The notes under the pieces: model-generated
What the model was told of the DNA's origin: nothing
Database searches by the model: none
Seen by the model: only the letters and a program-made list of their open reading frames with translations
Assembly: GCA_017473115.1 (NCBI GenBank)
Contig: JAFUNC010000004.1
Span: forward strand, 186,001-250,000
Length of the DNA stretch: 64,000 nucleotides
Reading direction: 5' to 3'
Source of the DNA: Lachnospiraceae bacterium
GTDB lineage: Bacteria > Bacillota > Clostridia > Lachnospirales > Lachnospiraceae
Program-made: the position numbers and the translations under genes
In this document: piece by piece, positions 34,463 to 43,919 of the stretch
Layout: every line of letters starts with the position of its first letter
Position numbering within the stretch: the first letter of the stretch is position 1

Positions 34463-35725
34463 TTACTTTAAAAACGCAATTTCCGTCATATATTCCAAAA
34501 TACACTTACGCATTAACGTTAATGCTGCAGCAGTTGCATTTTCACGAACCTTCTCACGATTGCCGTTAAAATGGTATTCCTTTACGGTTACTTTGCCTTT
34601 TACACTGCAGGCAATATATACAAGTCCTACCGGTTTCTTGGCAGAACCACCGTCCGGACCGGCAAGACCGGTTACCGATACGCAAACATCTGCTTTGGAA
34701 ACCATTTCAACACCTTTAACCATTTCTTTCGCTACTTCTTCACTGACTGCAGTATGTTTCTCAAGCGTTCTCTTCTTAACGCCGAGTATTTTCTTTTTTG
34801 CCTTATTGGAATAAGTAACATGCCCCATCTTAAATACTTCGGATACACCGGGCACATTAATCAGACGGGCTGAAATCATACCGCCCGTACAGGACTCTAC
34901 CGTTGATACGGTTAATTTATTTGCCACAAGCAAATCAACCACTGCATTTTCAAGCGCAACATCATCCTCTGTGGTATAAATATATTCGGCAAGTCTGGTT
35001 TTTAACTGTTTTATAACAGGTTTCATCAACTTATTTGCGGCTTTTGCATCTCCGGCCTTGGCTGTTACGCGCAAATGAACTTCACCGGTTTTGGCATAAG
35101 GTGCAATGGTGGGATTACTCTGATTATTCAACATATCCTGAATCATGTCAGCCACTTTACTTTCACCGATACCACAAAGTTTTACCGTAGTAGAAATAAT
35201 CACCTCAGGATTTTTCTTTTTCAAATAATCCGTCACATATTCCTCAAACATCGGTTTCATTTCCTTCGGAGGCCCGGGCAGTAAAATTGCACATTTTTCA
35301 TCACTTTCCACGATTATTCCGGGAGCCGTTCCGTTATTGTTATACATTACGATGGCACCTTCCGGAACCAAAGCCTGCTTCCAGTTATTTTCCGTAATCT
35401 CAATACCGCGGTTATCAAAATATGTCTGAATCATCTCGCGGGCTTTCGCATCCTCCACAAGTTTCTTCTTCATTGCTTTTGCAACCACTTCTTTGGTTAA
35501 ATCATCATCGGTAGGTCCCAAACCTCCGGTTAAAATCAAAACATCCGAACGCTTCAGACCTGCTTTCACCACTTCTTGCAATCTTTCCTCATTGTCTCCT
35601 ACAACGGTTTGATAAAAGCATGACAAACCGCAGGATGCACACTGTTCCGCAAGATATGCTGCATTGGTATTTACAATATTTCCAAGTAAAAGTTCCGTTC
35701 CCACTGAAATCAATTCAACAACCAT
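34463..35725 (-). CDS. cinA: CinA-family protein, competence/damage-inducible
   Basis: The 420-residue protein has the N-terminal MoaB/MogA-like domain (ELISVGTELLLGNIVNTNAAYLAEQ, LTGGLGPTDDDLTKE, LLPGPPKEMKPMF) and the C-terminal nicotinamide-nucleotide amidase domain (STVESCTGGMISARLI, VTYSNKAK, VTGLAGPDGG). The amidase recycles NMN. The start is taken as ATG at 35725 (MVVELISVG), preceded by AAAAGGATGG; TTG 35746 and ATG 35737 are alternatives. It lies in the usual position between pgsA and recA. The name reflects co-transcription with recA in other bacteria; here the QGYGQ protein gene intervenes. Confidence 0.93.
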   Translation of the reverse strand: MVVELISVGTELLLGNIVNTNAAYLAEQCASCGLSCFYQTVVGDNEERLQEVVKAGLKRSDVLILTGGLGPTDDDLTKEVVAKAMKKKLVEDAKAREMIQTYFDNRGIEITENNWKQALVPEGAIVMYNNNGTAPGIIVESDEKCAILLPGPPKEMKPMFEEYVTDYLKKKNPEVIISTTVKLCGIGESKVADMIQDMLNNQSNPTIAPYAKTGEVHLRVTAKAGDAKAANKLMKPVIKQLKTRLAEYIYTTEDDVALENAVVDLLVANKLTVSTVESCTGGMISARLINVPGVSEVFKMGHVTYSNKAKKKILGVKKRTLEKHTAVSEEVAKEMVKGVEMVSKADVCVSVTGLAGPDGGSAKKPVGLVYIACSVKGKVTVKEYHFNGNREKVRENATAAALTLMRKCILEYMTEIAFLK

Positions 35726-35807
35726 TCTTTTATCCATCCTTTTCAAGTTTCTTTTATAAAATATATAACAACTTGATTGTACATTTGTCTAAAATACCGA
35801 TGTACTT

Positions 35808-36383
35808 TTATTTCTCATCTTTCAATACGTGACGATTCTTAATCAGACAATCAATCAGCGAATATACGGTAAGGAATAAAACAATCCATCCCAATATTAC
35901 ACTGATCCAATAAAAAATATCCAATCCCGGAATCATGAAACCAATCATCACCATCTGCATTGTGGTTTTTACCTTACCCCACATATTGGCAGCAATGACA
36001 ACGCCTTTATCCGATGCAACCAATCTGAATCCGCTGATGATAAAATCTCTTGCAATAATAATTAATACCAGAAATACATTAATGCGTCCCAAAGCCAGCA
36101 AACAAATCAAAGCACTGCAGACAAGAAGTTTATCCGCCAGCGGATCCATAAATTTGCCGAAATTAGAGATCATATTGTACTTTCTTGCAATATATCCGTC
36201 AAAAAAATCCGTTACCGATGCAAGAATAAATACACCAAGCGCACACCAGTTTAATACAAGTTGAGACACGGTACCGTTTTCTACCAAGTTTGCCACGCCC
36301 GGAATCTGCGATGCCATTATTAAAACGATAAAAACAGGAACCAGAATCACTCGCATCAAAGTAATTTTATTCGCTAAATTCAT
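35808..36383 (-). CDS. pgsA: CDP-diacylglycerol-glycerol-3-phosphate 3-phosphatidyltransferase
   Basis: PgsA makes phosphatidylglycerol phosphate, the first step toward phosphatidylglycerol and cardiolipin. The 191-residue membrane protein has the CDP-alcohol phosphatidyltransferase motif D-G-x2-A-R-x8-G-x3-D-x3-D as DFFDGYIARKYNMISNFGKF followed by MDPLADK. N-terminal MNLANKITLMRVILVPVF is characteristic. The start ATG at 36383 has GGAG upstream and overlaps the end of rimO by 17 bases, implying translational coupling. An upstream TTG is less likely. Confidence 0.95.
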   Translation of the reverse strand: MNLANKITLMRVILVPVFIVLIMASQIPGVANLVENGTVSQLVLNWCALGVFILASVTDFFDGYIARKYNMISNFGKFMDPLADKLLVCSALICLLALGRINVFLVLIIIARDFIISGFRLVASDKGVVIAANMWGKVKTTMQMVMIGFMIPGLDIFYWISVILGWIVLFLTVYSLIDCLIKNRHVLKDEK

Positions 36384-37707
36384 CTTCCAATTCTCCAATC
36401 AAATCATATTCATTCGAACCTGTAATACGGACATATGCAAAATCACCCGACATCAGTTCTTTGGTTGTATTGATAAAAAGATATCCGTCCACACCCGGAG
36501 CATCCATATAAGTCCGGGCAATGTAAGCATCTTCTCCCGCTATTCTGCCCTCTATCATAGCAAGCACGGTTTTACCAAGCATGGCTTCCGCCTTTTCAAA
36601 GGCTATCGCCTGCTGGAGTTCCATAATCTCTCCCCGACGCTCTTCCTTGCATTCTTCTTCAATCTGATCCTCCATAAGGGCTGCAGGAGTATCTTCTTCT
36701 TTGGAATATGTAAACACTCCCAATCGGTCAAATTCCATGGAATCCACAAAATCCATTACTTCCTCATGATCTTCTTCCGTTTCTCCCGGGAAACCGCTAA
36801 TCAGTGTAGTTCGCAGGCAAATATCAGGAATACGTGCTCTTAATTTGCTAATGATATCTTCCAACTCTGCCCTGCTTGTCCGACGGCCCATTCTTTTTAA
36901 GATGCGGTCGGAAGCATGCTGTACCGGTATGTCTAAGTAATGACATACCTTATCATTATTTGCAATGGCATCTATTAATGCATCATCAATTTCTTCCGGA
37001 TAACAATATAGAATACGAATCCATCTCAAGCCTCTGATTGCGGATAATTCCGATAAAAGTTCCGGCAATTTCTTTTCACCGTAAAGGTCTGTACCGTAAA
37101 TGGTAGTCTCCTGTGCAACCAGAATCAATTCCTTTACACCAACTTCATCCACCAACTGTTTTGCCTGTTCAATCAACTCATCCATTGGCACGGAACGATA
37201 CGTTCCCCTGACCTTCGGAATCACACAATAGGTACAGTGCTTGTCACAGCCTTCGGCAATTTTTAAGTAAGCATAATGACCACCGGTGGTAACTAATCTT
37301 TTATTCAGTTTCGGCAAAGGTTTGTTGGTATCCGGCAATATGTTTGCAGGCGTTCCGGCCAAAACACTTTCCAAAGCCTCTACAATATCCGCAATTGCCT
37401 GTGTGCCCATAATCACATCAACTTCGGGAATTTCTTCCTGAATTTCTTCCTGATAACGTTGTGCAAGGCAACCGGTTACGATTAACGCCTTGATACGACC
37501 TTCCTTTTTCAAATCAGCCATAGCAAGAATTTCATCCACACTTTCCTGCTTTGCATCATGAATAAAGCAGCAGGTATTTACAACCACCGCCTCTGCCTGT
37601 GTTTCATCATCTGTAATTTCATAGCCTTTTTGTGATAAATAACCTAACATGGTTTCGGTGTCCACCAGATTTTTATCACATCCCAGGGATATAAAAAGTA
37701 TTTTCAT
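36367..37707 (-). CDS. rimO: Ribosomal protein S12 methylthiotransferase
   Basis: RimO is a radical-SAM enzyme with two iron-sulfur clusters that adds a methylthio group to Asp in ribosomal protein S12. The 446-residue protein has the diagnostic N-terminus ISLGCDKNLVDTE (RimO rather than MiaB), cysteines for the first cluster at about 10, 46 and 80, the radical-SAM motif GCDKHCTYCVIP, and a C-terminal TRAM domain. It is the first of an overlapping rimO-pgsA pair. Start lies at 37707 behind TTAGGAATTGTGAT. Confidence 0.96.
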   Translation of the reverse strand: MKILFISLGCDKNLVDTETMLGYLSQKGYEITDDETQAEAVVVNTCCFIHDAKQESVDEILAMADLKKEGRIKALIVTGCLAQRYQEEIQEEIPEVDVIMGTQAIADIVEALESVLAGTPANILPDTNKPLPKLNKRLVTTGGHYAYLKIAEGCDKHCTYCVIPKVRGTYRSVPMDELIEQAKQLVDEVGVKELILVAQETTIYGTDLYGEKKLPELLSELSAIRGLRWIRILYCYPEEIDDALIDAIANNDKVCHYLDIPVQHASDRILKRMGRRTSRAELEDIISKLRARIPDICLRTTLISGFPGETEEDHEEVMDFVDSMEFDRLGVFTYSKEEDTPAALMEDQIEEECKEERRGEIMELQQAIAFEKAEAMLGKTVLAMIEGRIAGEDAYIARTYMDAPGVDGYLFINTTKELMSGDFAYVRITGSNEYDLIGELEDEFSE

Positions 37708-37793
37708 ATCACAATTCCTAAAATCATTTTTGTCATACAGGGGATTTTTCTATCGTTTATACCCCAAAACAGCACTGTACATGCCGTAGATTT

Positions 37794-37822
37794 CAAAAAT
37801 GTGCCCCCAAAAAGGGCACATT
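37794..37822 (-). terminator. Intrinsic terminator after rpoZ
   Basis: Minus-strand ATGTGCCC and GGGCACAT pair around TTTTTGG and are followed by five T. Confidence 0.9.
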
Positions 37823-37831
37823 TCTCTCTCA

Positions 37832-38065
37832 TTATTCTTCGTCGCCGACAATTTTCAACTTTGCTTCACTCAATTCTTCCACAGCAATAGAAAGGGCTTT
37901 TTTGCCATCAGCCTTTACCATGGGCTCATCTCCATCAATGATTTCACGAGCTCTTTTTGACGTAGCCATAACAATCGAATAACGGCTGTTTACAACCGGT
38001 GCTTCGCCCTGCTCAACCTCTTTGTTTACTACATCCATTAAATCTGAATAAGACGGGTGTAACAT
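37832..38065 (-). CDS. rpoZ: RNA polymerase omega subunit
   Basis: Omega helps assemble RNA polymerase by binding the beta' subunit. The 77-residue protein contains the conserved core SRYSIVMATSKRAREI and, near the C-terminus, KALSIAVEELSEAKLKI. Start ATG at 38065 (MLHPSYSDLM) follows GAAGGAGAGTAAAAAT; a longer frame reaching into gmk is less likely. It lies four bases after the gmk stop codon, in the standard gmk-rpoZ order, and is closed by a terminator. Confidence 0.95.
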   Translation of the reverse strand: MLHPSYSDLMDVVNKEVEQGEAPVVNSRYSIVMATSKRAREIIDGDEPMVKADGKKALSIAVEELSEAKLKIVGDEE

Positions 38066-38069
38066 ATTT

Positions 38070-38702
38070 TTACTCTCCTTCCGAAAAGCCATTCAGCTCT
38101 TCTTTTAAATTTACTATTAATTTAGAAACCCTGTCAGGGGTACTGTGTGCTGATTGGATTACATTATGAGTATATTTCACGCATGCTTCCAAATCATCAT
38201 TCACAATAATATTATCATATAAAGCCATACTGTCCGCTTCTTCCGCGGCTCTGCGCATACGCTTATTGATTACTTCTTCCGTTTCGGTTCCTCTGCCTGC
38301 CAGACGTTCTTTCAATACTTTGGCAGAAGGCGGTGTCACAAATAATAACAAAGTTTCAGGAAATTTCTCCTTAATTTGCAAAGCACCCTGCACTTCAATC
38401 TCCAGAATCACATCCTTACCATTGGCGAGTTGCTCCTCTACGTAAGCCTTCGGCGTGCCATAAAAGTTATCACAATACTGCGCGTACTCCAACAAGCCGT
38501 CACGCTCAATAGTGCTTGTAAATTCCTCTCTGGTTACAAAGAAATACGATTTGCCATGTTCTTCACCGGGTCTTGGCAGACGGGTGGTCATGGATATGCT
38601 CAAAGCATAATTATCATATTCTTCCAAAAGACGCTTTACCAAGGTTCCCTTGCCGGAACCGGAAAAACCGGATAAAACCACTAAAATACCTTTGTTTGTC
38701 AT
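38070..38702 (-). CDS. gmk: Guanylate kinase
   Basis: Gmk phosphorylates GMP to GDP. The 210-residue protein has the P-loop SGFSGSGKGTLVKRL, the GMP-binding TTRLPRPGEEHGKSYFFV with YGTPKAYVEE, and VILEIEVQGALQI. The start ATG follows GCAGGAGTAAATGAT. It is the second gene of the yicC-gmk-rpoZ unit. In many relatives a small remA gene lies between yicC and gmk; the 84-base gap here leaves no room for it. Confidence 0.97.
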   Translation of the reverse strand: MTNKGILVVLSGFSGSGKGTLVKRLLEEYDNYALSISMTTRLPRPGEEHGKSYFFVTREEFTSTIERDGLLEYAQYCDNFYGTPKAYVEEQLANGKDVILEIEVQGALQIKEKFPETLLLFVTPPSAKVLKERLAGRGTETEEVINKRMRRAAEEADSMALYDNIIVNDDLEACVKYTHNVIQSAHSTPDRVSKLIVNLKEELNGFSEGE

Positions 38703-38786
38703 ATCATTTACTCCTGCGTACCCTAACGAATTCTGTCTGTAACCGCTCTCTTCCCTAACGACACATTCCCCAATGATAAAAAATAC

Positions 38787-39662
38787 TTATTCAATATTCT
38801 GAATCTGCTCACGAATTTTTTCAATCTCGGTCTTTAATTCAATTGCAACATTGGAAATCTCAAGGTCGTTGGCCTTGGAAAGCGTAGTATTTGCTTCACG
38901 GTTCATTTCCTGGGCAATAAAATCCAATTTACGTCCGACACTTCCGCCCTGCATAAGTGTTTCTTTGGTAGTTTCGATATGACTGCGCAAACGAACCAAT
39001 TCTTCATCCACACAGGACTTATCTGCAAAAATGGTTACCTCTGTCAAAATACGTGCTTCATCCACGTTACTCTCAAGCAGTTCTTTTACTTTTTCTTCCA
39101 AGCGCTGCTTATATTCCTGTACAATGGCAGGGGAACGTTCCGCAATAAAATCTACATGCTTTAACATTCCGTCCAATTTGGAAATCATATCATTACGAAG
39201 GTTCTCACCTTCTTTTATTCTGGTTTCCACAAAACCTTCTGCAGCCTTACGGATTGCTTTTTCAAGCATATTCCAAAGTTCTTCCTCATCAATATCCACA
39301 TCTTCCATGGAAAATACTTCGGGATAACGGGAAAGCGTTGATACCCTGATGTCATCATCCAAACCGAATTCTTCCGCCATCTGACGAAGATATTTCAAAT
39401 ACTCAGCCGCCAAATCATGGTTGTATTTAATGCTGACATTCTGTTCCGTCAAATCCTCATAAGTAATGAATACATCCACTTTACCTCTCTGGATATATTC
39501 TTTTAATACATTACGGATTGCTGCCTCAAAGAAATTCAACTTCTTAGGCATTTTAATGTTTAAATCAAGATATCTGTGATTTACTGACTTAATTTCAACC
39601 GTACATTTACGGTTTCCTTCGGCAACTTCAAATCTGCCGAAGCCTGTCATACTTTTAACCAT
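38787..39662 (-). CDS. YicC/YloC-family endoribonuclease
   Basis: The 291-residue protein matches the YicC/YloC family, whose E. coli member is an endoribonuclease acting on small and messenger RNA. Typical features are the N-terminal MVKSMTGFGRFEV, EIKSVNHRYLDLNIKMP, a coiled central part, DEARILTEVTIFADKSCVDEE and the C-terminal GRKLDFIAQEMNREANT followed by KSND-like sequence. It is the first gene of the yicC-gmk-rpoZ series, as in many Firmicutes. Confidence 0.93.
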   Translation of the reverse strand: MVKSMTGFGRFEVAEGNRKCTVEIKSVNHRYLDLNIKMPKKLNFFEAAIRNVLKEYIQRGKVDVFITYEDLTEQNVSIKYNHDLAAEYLKYLRQMAEEFGLDDDIRVSTLSRYPEVFSMEDVDIDEEELWNMLEKAIRKAAEGFVETRIKEGENLRNDMISKLDGMLKHVDFIAERSPAIVQEYKQRLEEKVKELLESNVDEARILTEVTIFADKSCVDEELVRLRSHIETTKETLMQGGSVGRKLDFIAQEMNREANTTLSKANDLEISNVAIELKTEIEKIREQIQNIE

Positions 39663-39779
39663 TTAACTATACTCCATTCTAACATACCATACTTAATCTG
39701 CCGCATAACCTTCCCCTTGGTAATATCTTCAAATATATATAAAGATACAGAACGGCACACTCTTTTTTATTATACTTCA

Positions 39780-41540
39780 TCAATTTGCCATCGTCAACGC
39801 AAACCTTTGCAGATTTGTTTCAATCATCATTGAAAAATTGGTGTAATACACTACAAATCCGGGTTCTCCGCCGCCGGGACGCTTTACATGCTTTTTACGG
39901 ATATAATCCACTTCAGTTTTCTCCTGCGCATTGTTTTTGGAATAAACCGCCGCAAGGCAGGCTGCCGCTTCAAATACTTCATCCGGCATATCCCACTCTG
40001 TTGCCGGATTGGCATTTCGTGATTTTACAATAACATGAGACCCCGGAACGCCTTTGGCATGGAACCACCAGTCATTTCCGTTGGCCATTTTAAAAGTAAC
40101 TTCTTCATTCTGGAGATTATTTTTTCCCACATAAATGTCATATTCATCATACATAACATAATGCAGCGGTTTATTGACAATTTTTTTATTCTTTTTGTCG
40201 TAACTTTTCTTTATAAAGCCACGCTCAGCAAGTTCGGCCTGAATCTGTTGTAAATCCGCTTTGGTGGAAGCAAGATTTAAAAAAGTCTGTACAGACTCCA
40301 AATAGGCAATCTCCGCTTCATTTTCCATAGTCTGTGTCGCCAAAGCCTCTTCGGTACGTTTCATCTTGCCGTATTTATCAAAAAAACGGATTGCATTCTC
40401 TTTTATGCTCAAGGTATCATCCAACGGAATCGTAATTTCCTCATTGGTGTAATAATTAAGTACCTTTGCTTCTTTCGAACCGTCTTCCAACTGATAACCG
40501 TAGGCATTTAGCAGTTCACCGTATATTTTATACTTTTCACGCTCTCCGGCATCTTTTAACTGCTTTTGCTGCAGGTCAAGTTTTTTATAATCTCTTTCCA
40601 AAACAGTCTGCACTGTCTTGCGCAAGTGAAGTGACTTTTGGCGCATAACATCTTCTTTGTTTTTGGATGCATAAAACTCATATAAAAGTTGGGAAACACT
40701 GTCAAAAAACTGCTTTTGTTCCTTTGGATAAGAAAGAACGTCCATTACGGCAAATTCCTTCACACTTCCGTTTTCAAGAATCATACAGGGATTGTATTTC
40801 TGTTGTTTTACAACCTCCATCGTACGCTCAAATTCCCCGTATAAACGCTTCAAAACCTCCTCTTCCAGATCTCCTGCCATAATACGGTCATCCACATCGG
40901 CATTGTTACAAATCTCTCTCGCCATAAAGGGTGAAATACCGGTATAGGACTGATATATCATCTTAAAAGGTGCCTGCCGACTTTCTTTGGCAACACCTGC
41001 GAATTCATCATAATCCGTGGATAATGCATTCTTCTTTTCCACAGTTACCGGTATAAAATATTCCCTCTGGGGCAAAACCTCTCTTACGGAACTCATAACC
41101 GCTGAAACATGTTTTAAACTGTCCAAAATCACATTTTGATGATCACACAAAATCAAATTACTGTATTTTCCCATCAATTCAAAGCAAAGAACTCGGATAC
41201 AGGTATCTCCCATTTCATCCAAATGTTCCACTTTTATCTGAATGACACGTTCCAATCCGGGCTGCATTACCTCTACTACTCTGCCGCCCTGAAGATACTT
41301 ACGGAGCACCATACAAAAATTCGGTGCTGTCAACGGTGACGGTTTATTTTCCTCGGTAAGATAAATCAAAGGCAGAGACGCGGACGCAGAAATGAAAAGA
41401 CGATACTGACCGCTTAAACTTTTTATCGTTAACAACACTTCGTCTTTTTCCGGTTGTGAAATTTTGGTAATGCGTCCGCCAATTATTTTTTCGGATAACT
41501 CGTGAACCATACCTGCAATTGTGATTCCGTCAAACGCCAT
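39780..41540 (-). CDS. rqcH: Ribosome quality-control factor RqcH (NFACT family)
   Basis: RqcH binds stalled 50S subunits and adds C-terminal alanine tails that mark nascent chains for degradation. The 586-residue protein shows the N-terminal NFACT-N region (MAFDGITIAGMVHELSEKI), a long middle coiled coil (about 280-430), and the NFACT-R region with YDEYDIYVGKNNLQNEEVTF and DWWFHAKGVPGSHVIVK. The Asp-Arg of the ancestral motif is in the usual area but not assigned here. Older annotations call this a fibronectin-binding protein. It is transcribed alone. Confidence 0.95.
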   Translation of the reverse strand: MAFDGITIAGMVHELSEKIIGGRITKISQPEKDEVLLTIKSLSGQYRLFISASASLPLIYLTEENKPSPLTAPNFCMVLRKYLQGGRVVEVMQPGLERVIQIKVEHLDEMGDTCIRVLCFELMGKYSNLILCDHQNVILDSLKHVSAVMSSVREVLPQREYFIPVTVEKKNALSTDYDEFAGVAKESRQAPFKMIYQSYTGISPFMAREICNNADVDDRIMAGDLEEEVLKRLYGEFERTMEVVKQQKYNPCMILENGSVKEFAVMDVLSYPKEQKQFFDSVSQLLYEFYASKNKEDVMRQKSLHLRKTVQTVLERDYKKLDLQQKQLKDAGEREKYKIYGELLNAYGYQLEDGSKEAKVLNYYTNEEITIPLDDTLSIKENAIRFFDKYGKMKRTEEALATQTMENEAEIAYLESVQTFLNLASTKADLQQIQAELAERGFIKKSYDKKNKKIVNKPLHYVMYDEYDIYVGKNNLQNEEVTFKMANGNDWWFHAKGVPGSHVIVKSRNANPATEWDMPDEVFEAAACLAAVYSKNNAQEKTEVDYIRKKHVKRPGGGEPGFVVYYTNFSMMIETNLQRFALTMAN

Positions 41541-41557
41541 ACTTTTCTCCTATAACA

Positions 41558-41596
41558 TAACAAAAGCGTTGCATCACAATCAATGCAACGCCTTTA
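41558..41596 (-). terminator. Intrinsic terminator after glgA
   Basis: Minus-strand GGCGTTGCAT pairs with ATGCAACGC(T) around TGATTGTG, followed by TTTTGTT. Confidence 0.85.
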
Positions 41597-41610
41597 TTCT
41601 TTTTCTCTTA

Positions 41611-43056
41611 CTAGCCGATTAACCAGTCATACATTTCCTGGTATTTCGCAGCGGATACTTCCCATGAGAAGTCAGCCGCCATAGCACGGTCTACCATCTT
41701 ATTCCATTCACGCTTCTTATCATAATAAATTTTCTCAGCGTAACGAATAGTATTTAACATTTCATGTGCATTATAATTTACAAAACTAAAACCGGTACCT
41801 GTACCTTCATACTCATTGTAAGGTTCTACCGTATCCTTCAAACCGCCGGTTTCACGTACGATAGGCAATGTACCGTAACGAAGCGCCATTAACTGGCTCA
41901 AACCGCAGGGTTCAAATAAAGAAGGCATAAGGAACGCATCACATGCCGCATAAATTTTATGTGACATAGCCTCTGAATAATAAATATTGGCAGATACCTT
42001 ATTATTGTATTTCCAATCAAAGTGACGGAACATGTTTTCATACTGTTCTTCGCCGGTACCCAATACAACAATCTGCACCGCATCCTGACACAACTCGTCC
42101 ATCATATAAGCAATCAAATCAAAGCCCTTCTGATCTGTCAAACGTGATACGATACCAATCATCATAATCTTATCATTTTCTTCCAAACCAAGTTCTTTTT
42201 GAAGAAGTCTCTTATTTTTAATCTTCTCTTTACGGAAGTTCTTAGCGTCATACTTTACTTCAATGTATTTATCGCTTTCGGGATTATAGTCGGTATAATC
42301 AATACCGTTTACAATACCGCGCAAATCACGTTCTCTTGCACGCATCAATCCGTCAAGGCTTTCACCGTAAAAAGGAGTCATAATTTCTTTTGCATAAGTC
42401 TCACTTACGGTAGTAATGGCGTCTGCATAAACCAAGCCGCCCTTTAAGAGGTTCGCATTTTTGTATGCTTCCAACTTGTCCGGCGTAAAGAAATAATCAG
42501 GAAGTCCGGTCATGTCTTTAATGGTTTTTACATCCCACTTGCCCTGGAATTTCAAGTTATGAATTGTCATAATTGATTTGATTCCATGGAAAAATTCATT
42601 GCCCTGGAAACGTTCTTTTAAGTATACGGGGATAAGACCTGTCTGCCAGTCATGACAGTGGATTACATCAGGTCTGAAGCCTAACAAAGGCATTGCAGAC
42701 AATGCTGCCTTGGAGAAAAACGCAAACTTCTCAATATCCTCCAACACATTACTGCTGTAAGGGCGGAAACCGCCGAATTTGGATTCGTTATCAATGAAAT
42801 AGTAAATTACGCCGTCCACTTCCGCTTCCAAAATACCAACGTATTCACTTTTCCAGTTGAAATCCATATAAAAGGATGTTTTATATACCATTTTATCTCT
42901 CAATTCCTGAGGAATGCAGGTATATTTCGGTATCATGACACGCACATCAAAATAGCGCTTGTCCACACATTTGGGAAGAGATCCGACAACGTCAGCCAAT
43001 CCTCCGGTTTTGATAAATGGAACTCCTTCTGAAGCCACAAACAAGATGTTTTTCAT
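41611..43056 (-). CDS. glgA: Glycogen synthase (ADP-glucose dependent)
   Basis: GlgA elongates alpha-1,4-glucan chains from ADP-glucose. The 481-residue GT5 enzyme has FIKTGGLADVVGSLPK (K-T-G-G-L substrate loop), HCHDWQTGLIP, GIVNGIDYTDYNP, IVSRLTDQKGFDLI and the C-terminal FLMPSLFEPCGLSQLMALRYG with the catalytic Glu. Start is ATG at 43056 behind GGAGGACGAAGTG; GTG one codon earlier is possible. No other glg genes are near. A -10-like TATAAT lies about 110 bases upstream. Confidence 0.96.
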   Translation of the reverse strand: MKNILFVASEGVPFIKTGGLADVVGSLPKCVDKRYFDVRVMIPKYTCIPQELRDKMVYKTSFYMDFNWKSEYVGILEAEVDGVIYYFIDNESKFGGFRPYSSNVLEDIEKFAFFSKAALSAMPLLGFRPDVIHCHDWQTGLIPVYLKERFQGNEFFHGIKSIMTIHNLKFQGKWDVKTIKDMTGLPDYFFTPDKLEAYKNANLLKGGLVYADAITTVSETYAKEIMTPFYGESLDGLMRARERDLRGIVNGIDYTDYNPESDKYIEVKYDAKNFRKEKIKNKRLLQKELGLEENDKIMMIGIVSRLTDQKGFDLIAYMMDELCQDAVQIVVLGTGEEQYENMFRHFDWKYNNKVSANIYYSEAMSHKIYAACDAFLMPSLFEPCGLSQLMALRYGTLPIVRETGGLKDTVEPYNEYEGTGTGFSFVNYNAHEMLNTIRYAEKIYYDKKREWNKMVDRAMAADFSWEVSAAKYQEMYDWLIG

Positions 43057-43200
43057 CACTTCGTCCTCCGCAATTTTCCTTTTGGTTTCCTAAAATTCCC
43101 TTTTAAGAATGTAAACACACTCATGATCTGAGTCTTTTACATCATCATTTGTTATTATACATCATTTCTCCGACGAATGAAAGATATATTTTCCCAAAAT

Positions 43201-43719
43201 CTACCGATATTGCAAACGGATTTTATCAGCAATGAGCGCAACAAATTCCGAATTCGTCGGTTTGCCTTTCCCGGTATTGATTGTATAACCAAACATTGCA
43301 TCCAATGTCTCCATTTTACCGCGGCTCCAAGCCACTTCGATGGCATGACGAATGGCACGTTCCACGCGACTTGGTGTGGTCTGAAATTTCTTGGCGATGG
43401 TCGGATATAATATTTTGGTAATGGAATTCAACATCTCGGTATCGTTTACGGAAATCATAATTGCTTCCCTTAAATACTGATAACCTTTGATATGGGCAGG
43501 CACTCCGATTTCATGAATAATGTCTGTTACATCTTTCTCCAGATCATGCTCTTCTATTTTTTCGGAAGCATCCTGATATGCTTTTACCGTAGCAGGACTG
43601 GTTTTACCACCGGGCACCGTAATCATAATTTGAAATTCTTTTTCTTCATGAAGTAAATCCGACAACATTTTAAACATCTTGTCATTATCTTGCGTAGTCA
43701 TTAAATTCAGCTGTTCCAT
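43201..43719 (-). CDS. Stand-alone Spo0A DNA-binding (effector) domain protein
   Basis: The 172-residue protein consists almost entirely of the Spo0A C-terminal domain. Diagnostic stretches are [40 protein letters not shown] then [12 protein letters not shown], and the C-terminal [20 protein letters not shown]. In Spo0A the recognition helix lies in the [15 protein letters not shown] region, and it is intact here. The phosphorylation (receiver) domain of Spo0A is absent; the 50 N-terminal residues (with [10 protein letters not shown]) are too short for it. Start ATG follows TGGAGGAAATC. The upstream region has a promoter and two TGTCGAA sites, so self-regulation or overlap with the Spo0A regulon is likely. 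Confidence 0.9.
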   Translation of the reverse strand: MEQLNLMTTQDNDKMFKMLSDLLHEEKEFQIMITVPGGKTSPATVKAYQDASEKIEEHDLEKDVTDIIHEIGVPAHIKGYQYLREAIMISVNDTEMLNSITKILYPTIAKKFQTTPSRVERAIRHAIEVAWSRGKMETLDAMFGYTINTGKGKPTNSEFVALIADKIRLQYR

Positions 43720-43755
43720 GATTTCCTCCATTTTCTTTTTTTCGGGGGCGTCTTG

Positions 43756-43785
43756 ATTATATATAACTTAATATCGTTTTTTCAA
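43756..43785 (-). promoter_or_regulatory. Predicted promoter of the Spo0A-domain gene
   Basis: On the minus strand TTGAAA (43780-43785) and TATAAT (43756-43761) are 18 bases apart, about 40 bases before the start codon. Confidence 0.6.
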
Positions 43786-43813
43786 CTGATTTCAACCGCA
43801 TATAAAATCACTA

Positions 43814-43891
43814 TTCGACAATTTTAGAAAAGAAAAAGAGAAACCCTGTTACAAGTTTCTCTTTTTCTTTCGTTCTTTCTTTTTTTCGACA
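43814..43891 (-). promoter_or_regulatory. Two Spo0A-box-like sites (TGTCGAA)
   Basis: TGTCGAA occurs on the minus strand at 43814-43820 (about 30 bases upstream of the -35) and at 43885-43891. The consensus is TGNCGAA. Two matches within 80 bases, directly upstream of a gene for a Spo0A-type DNA-binding domain, are suggestive; a 7-mer occurs by chance every few kilobases. Confidence 0.5.
43831..43866 (-). terminator. Intrinsic terminator after the patatin gene
   Basis: Minus-strand AGAGAAACTTG and CAGGGTTTCTCT pair (imperfect near the loop), followed by TTTTCTTTT. The two Spo0A-box-like sites lie on either side of it. Confidence 0.8.
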
Positions 43892-43919
43892 CGTTCACTT
43901 ATCATATTTTGGCGAAAAT

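Noticed and set aside
34144..34471. Repetitive frames on the plus strand across the QGYGQ gene
   Set aside because: They are mirror frames of the 39-bp repeat in the real minus-strand gene.
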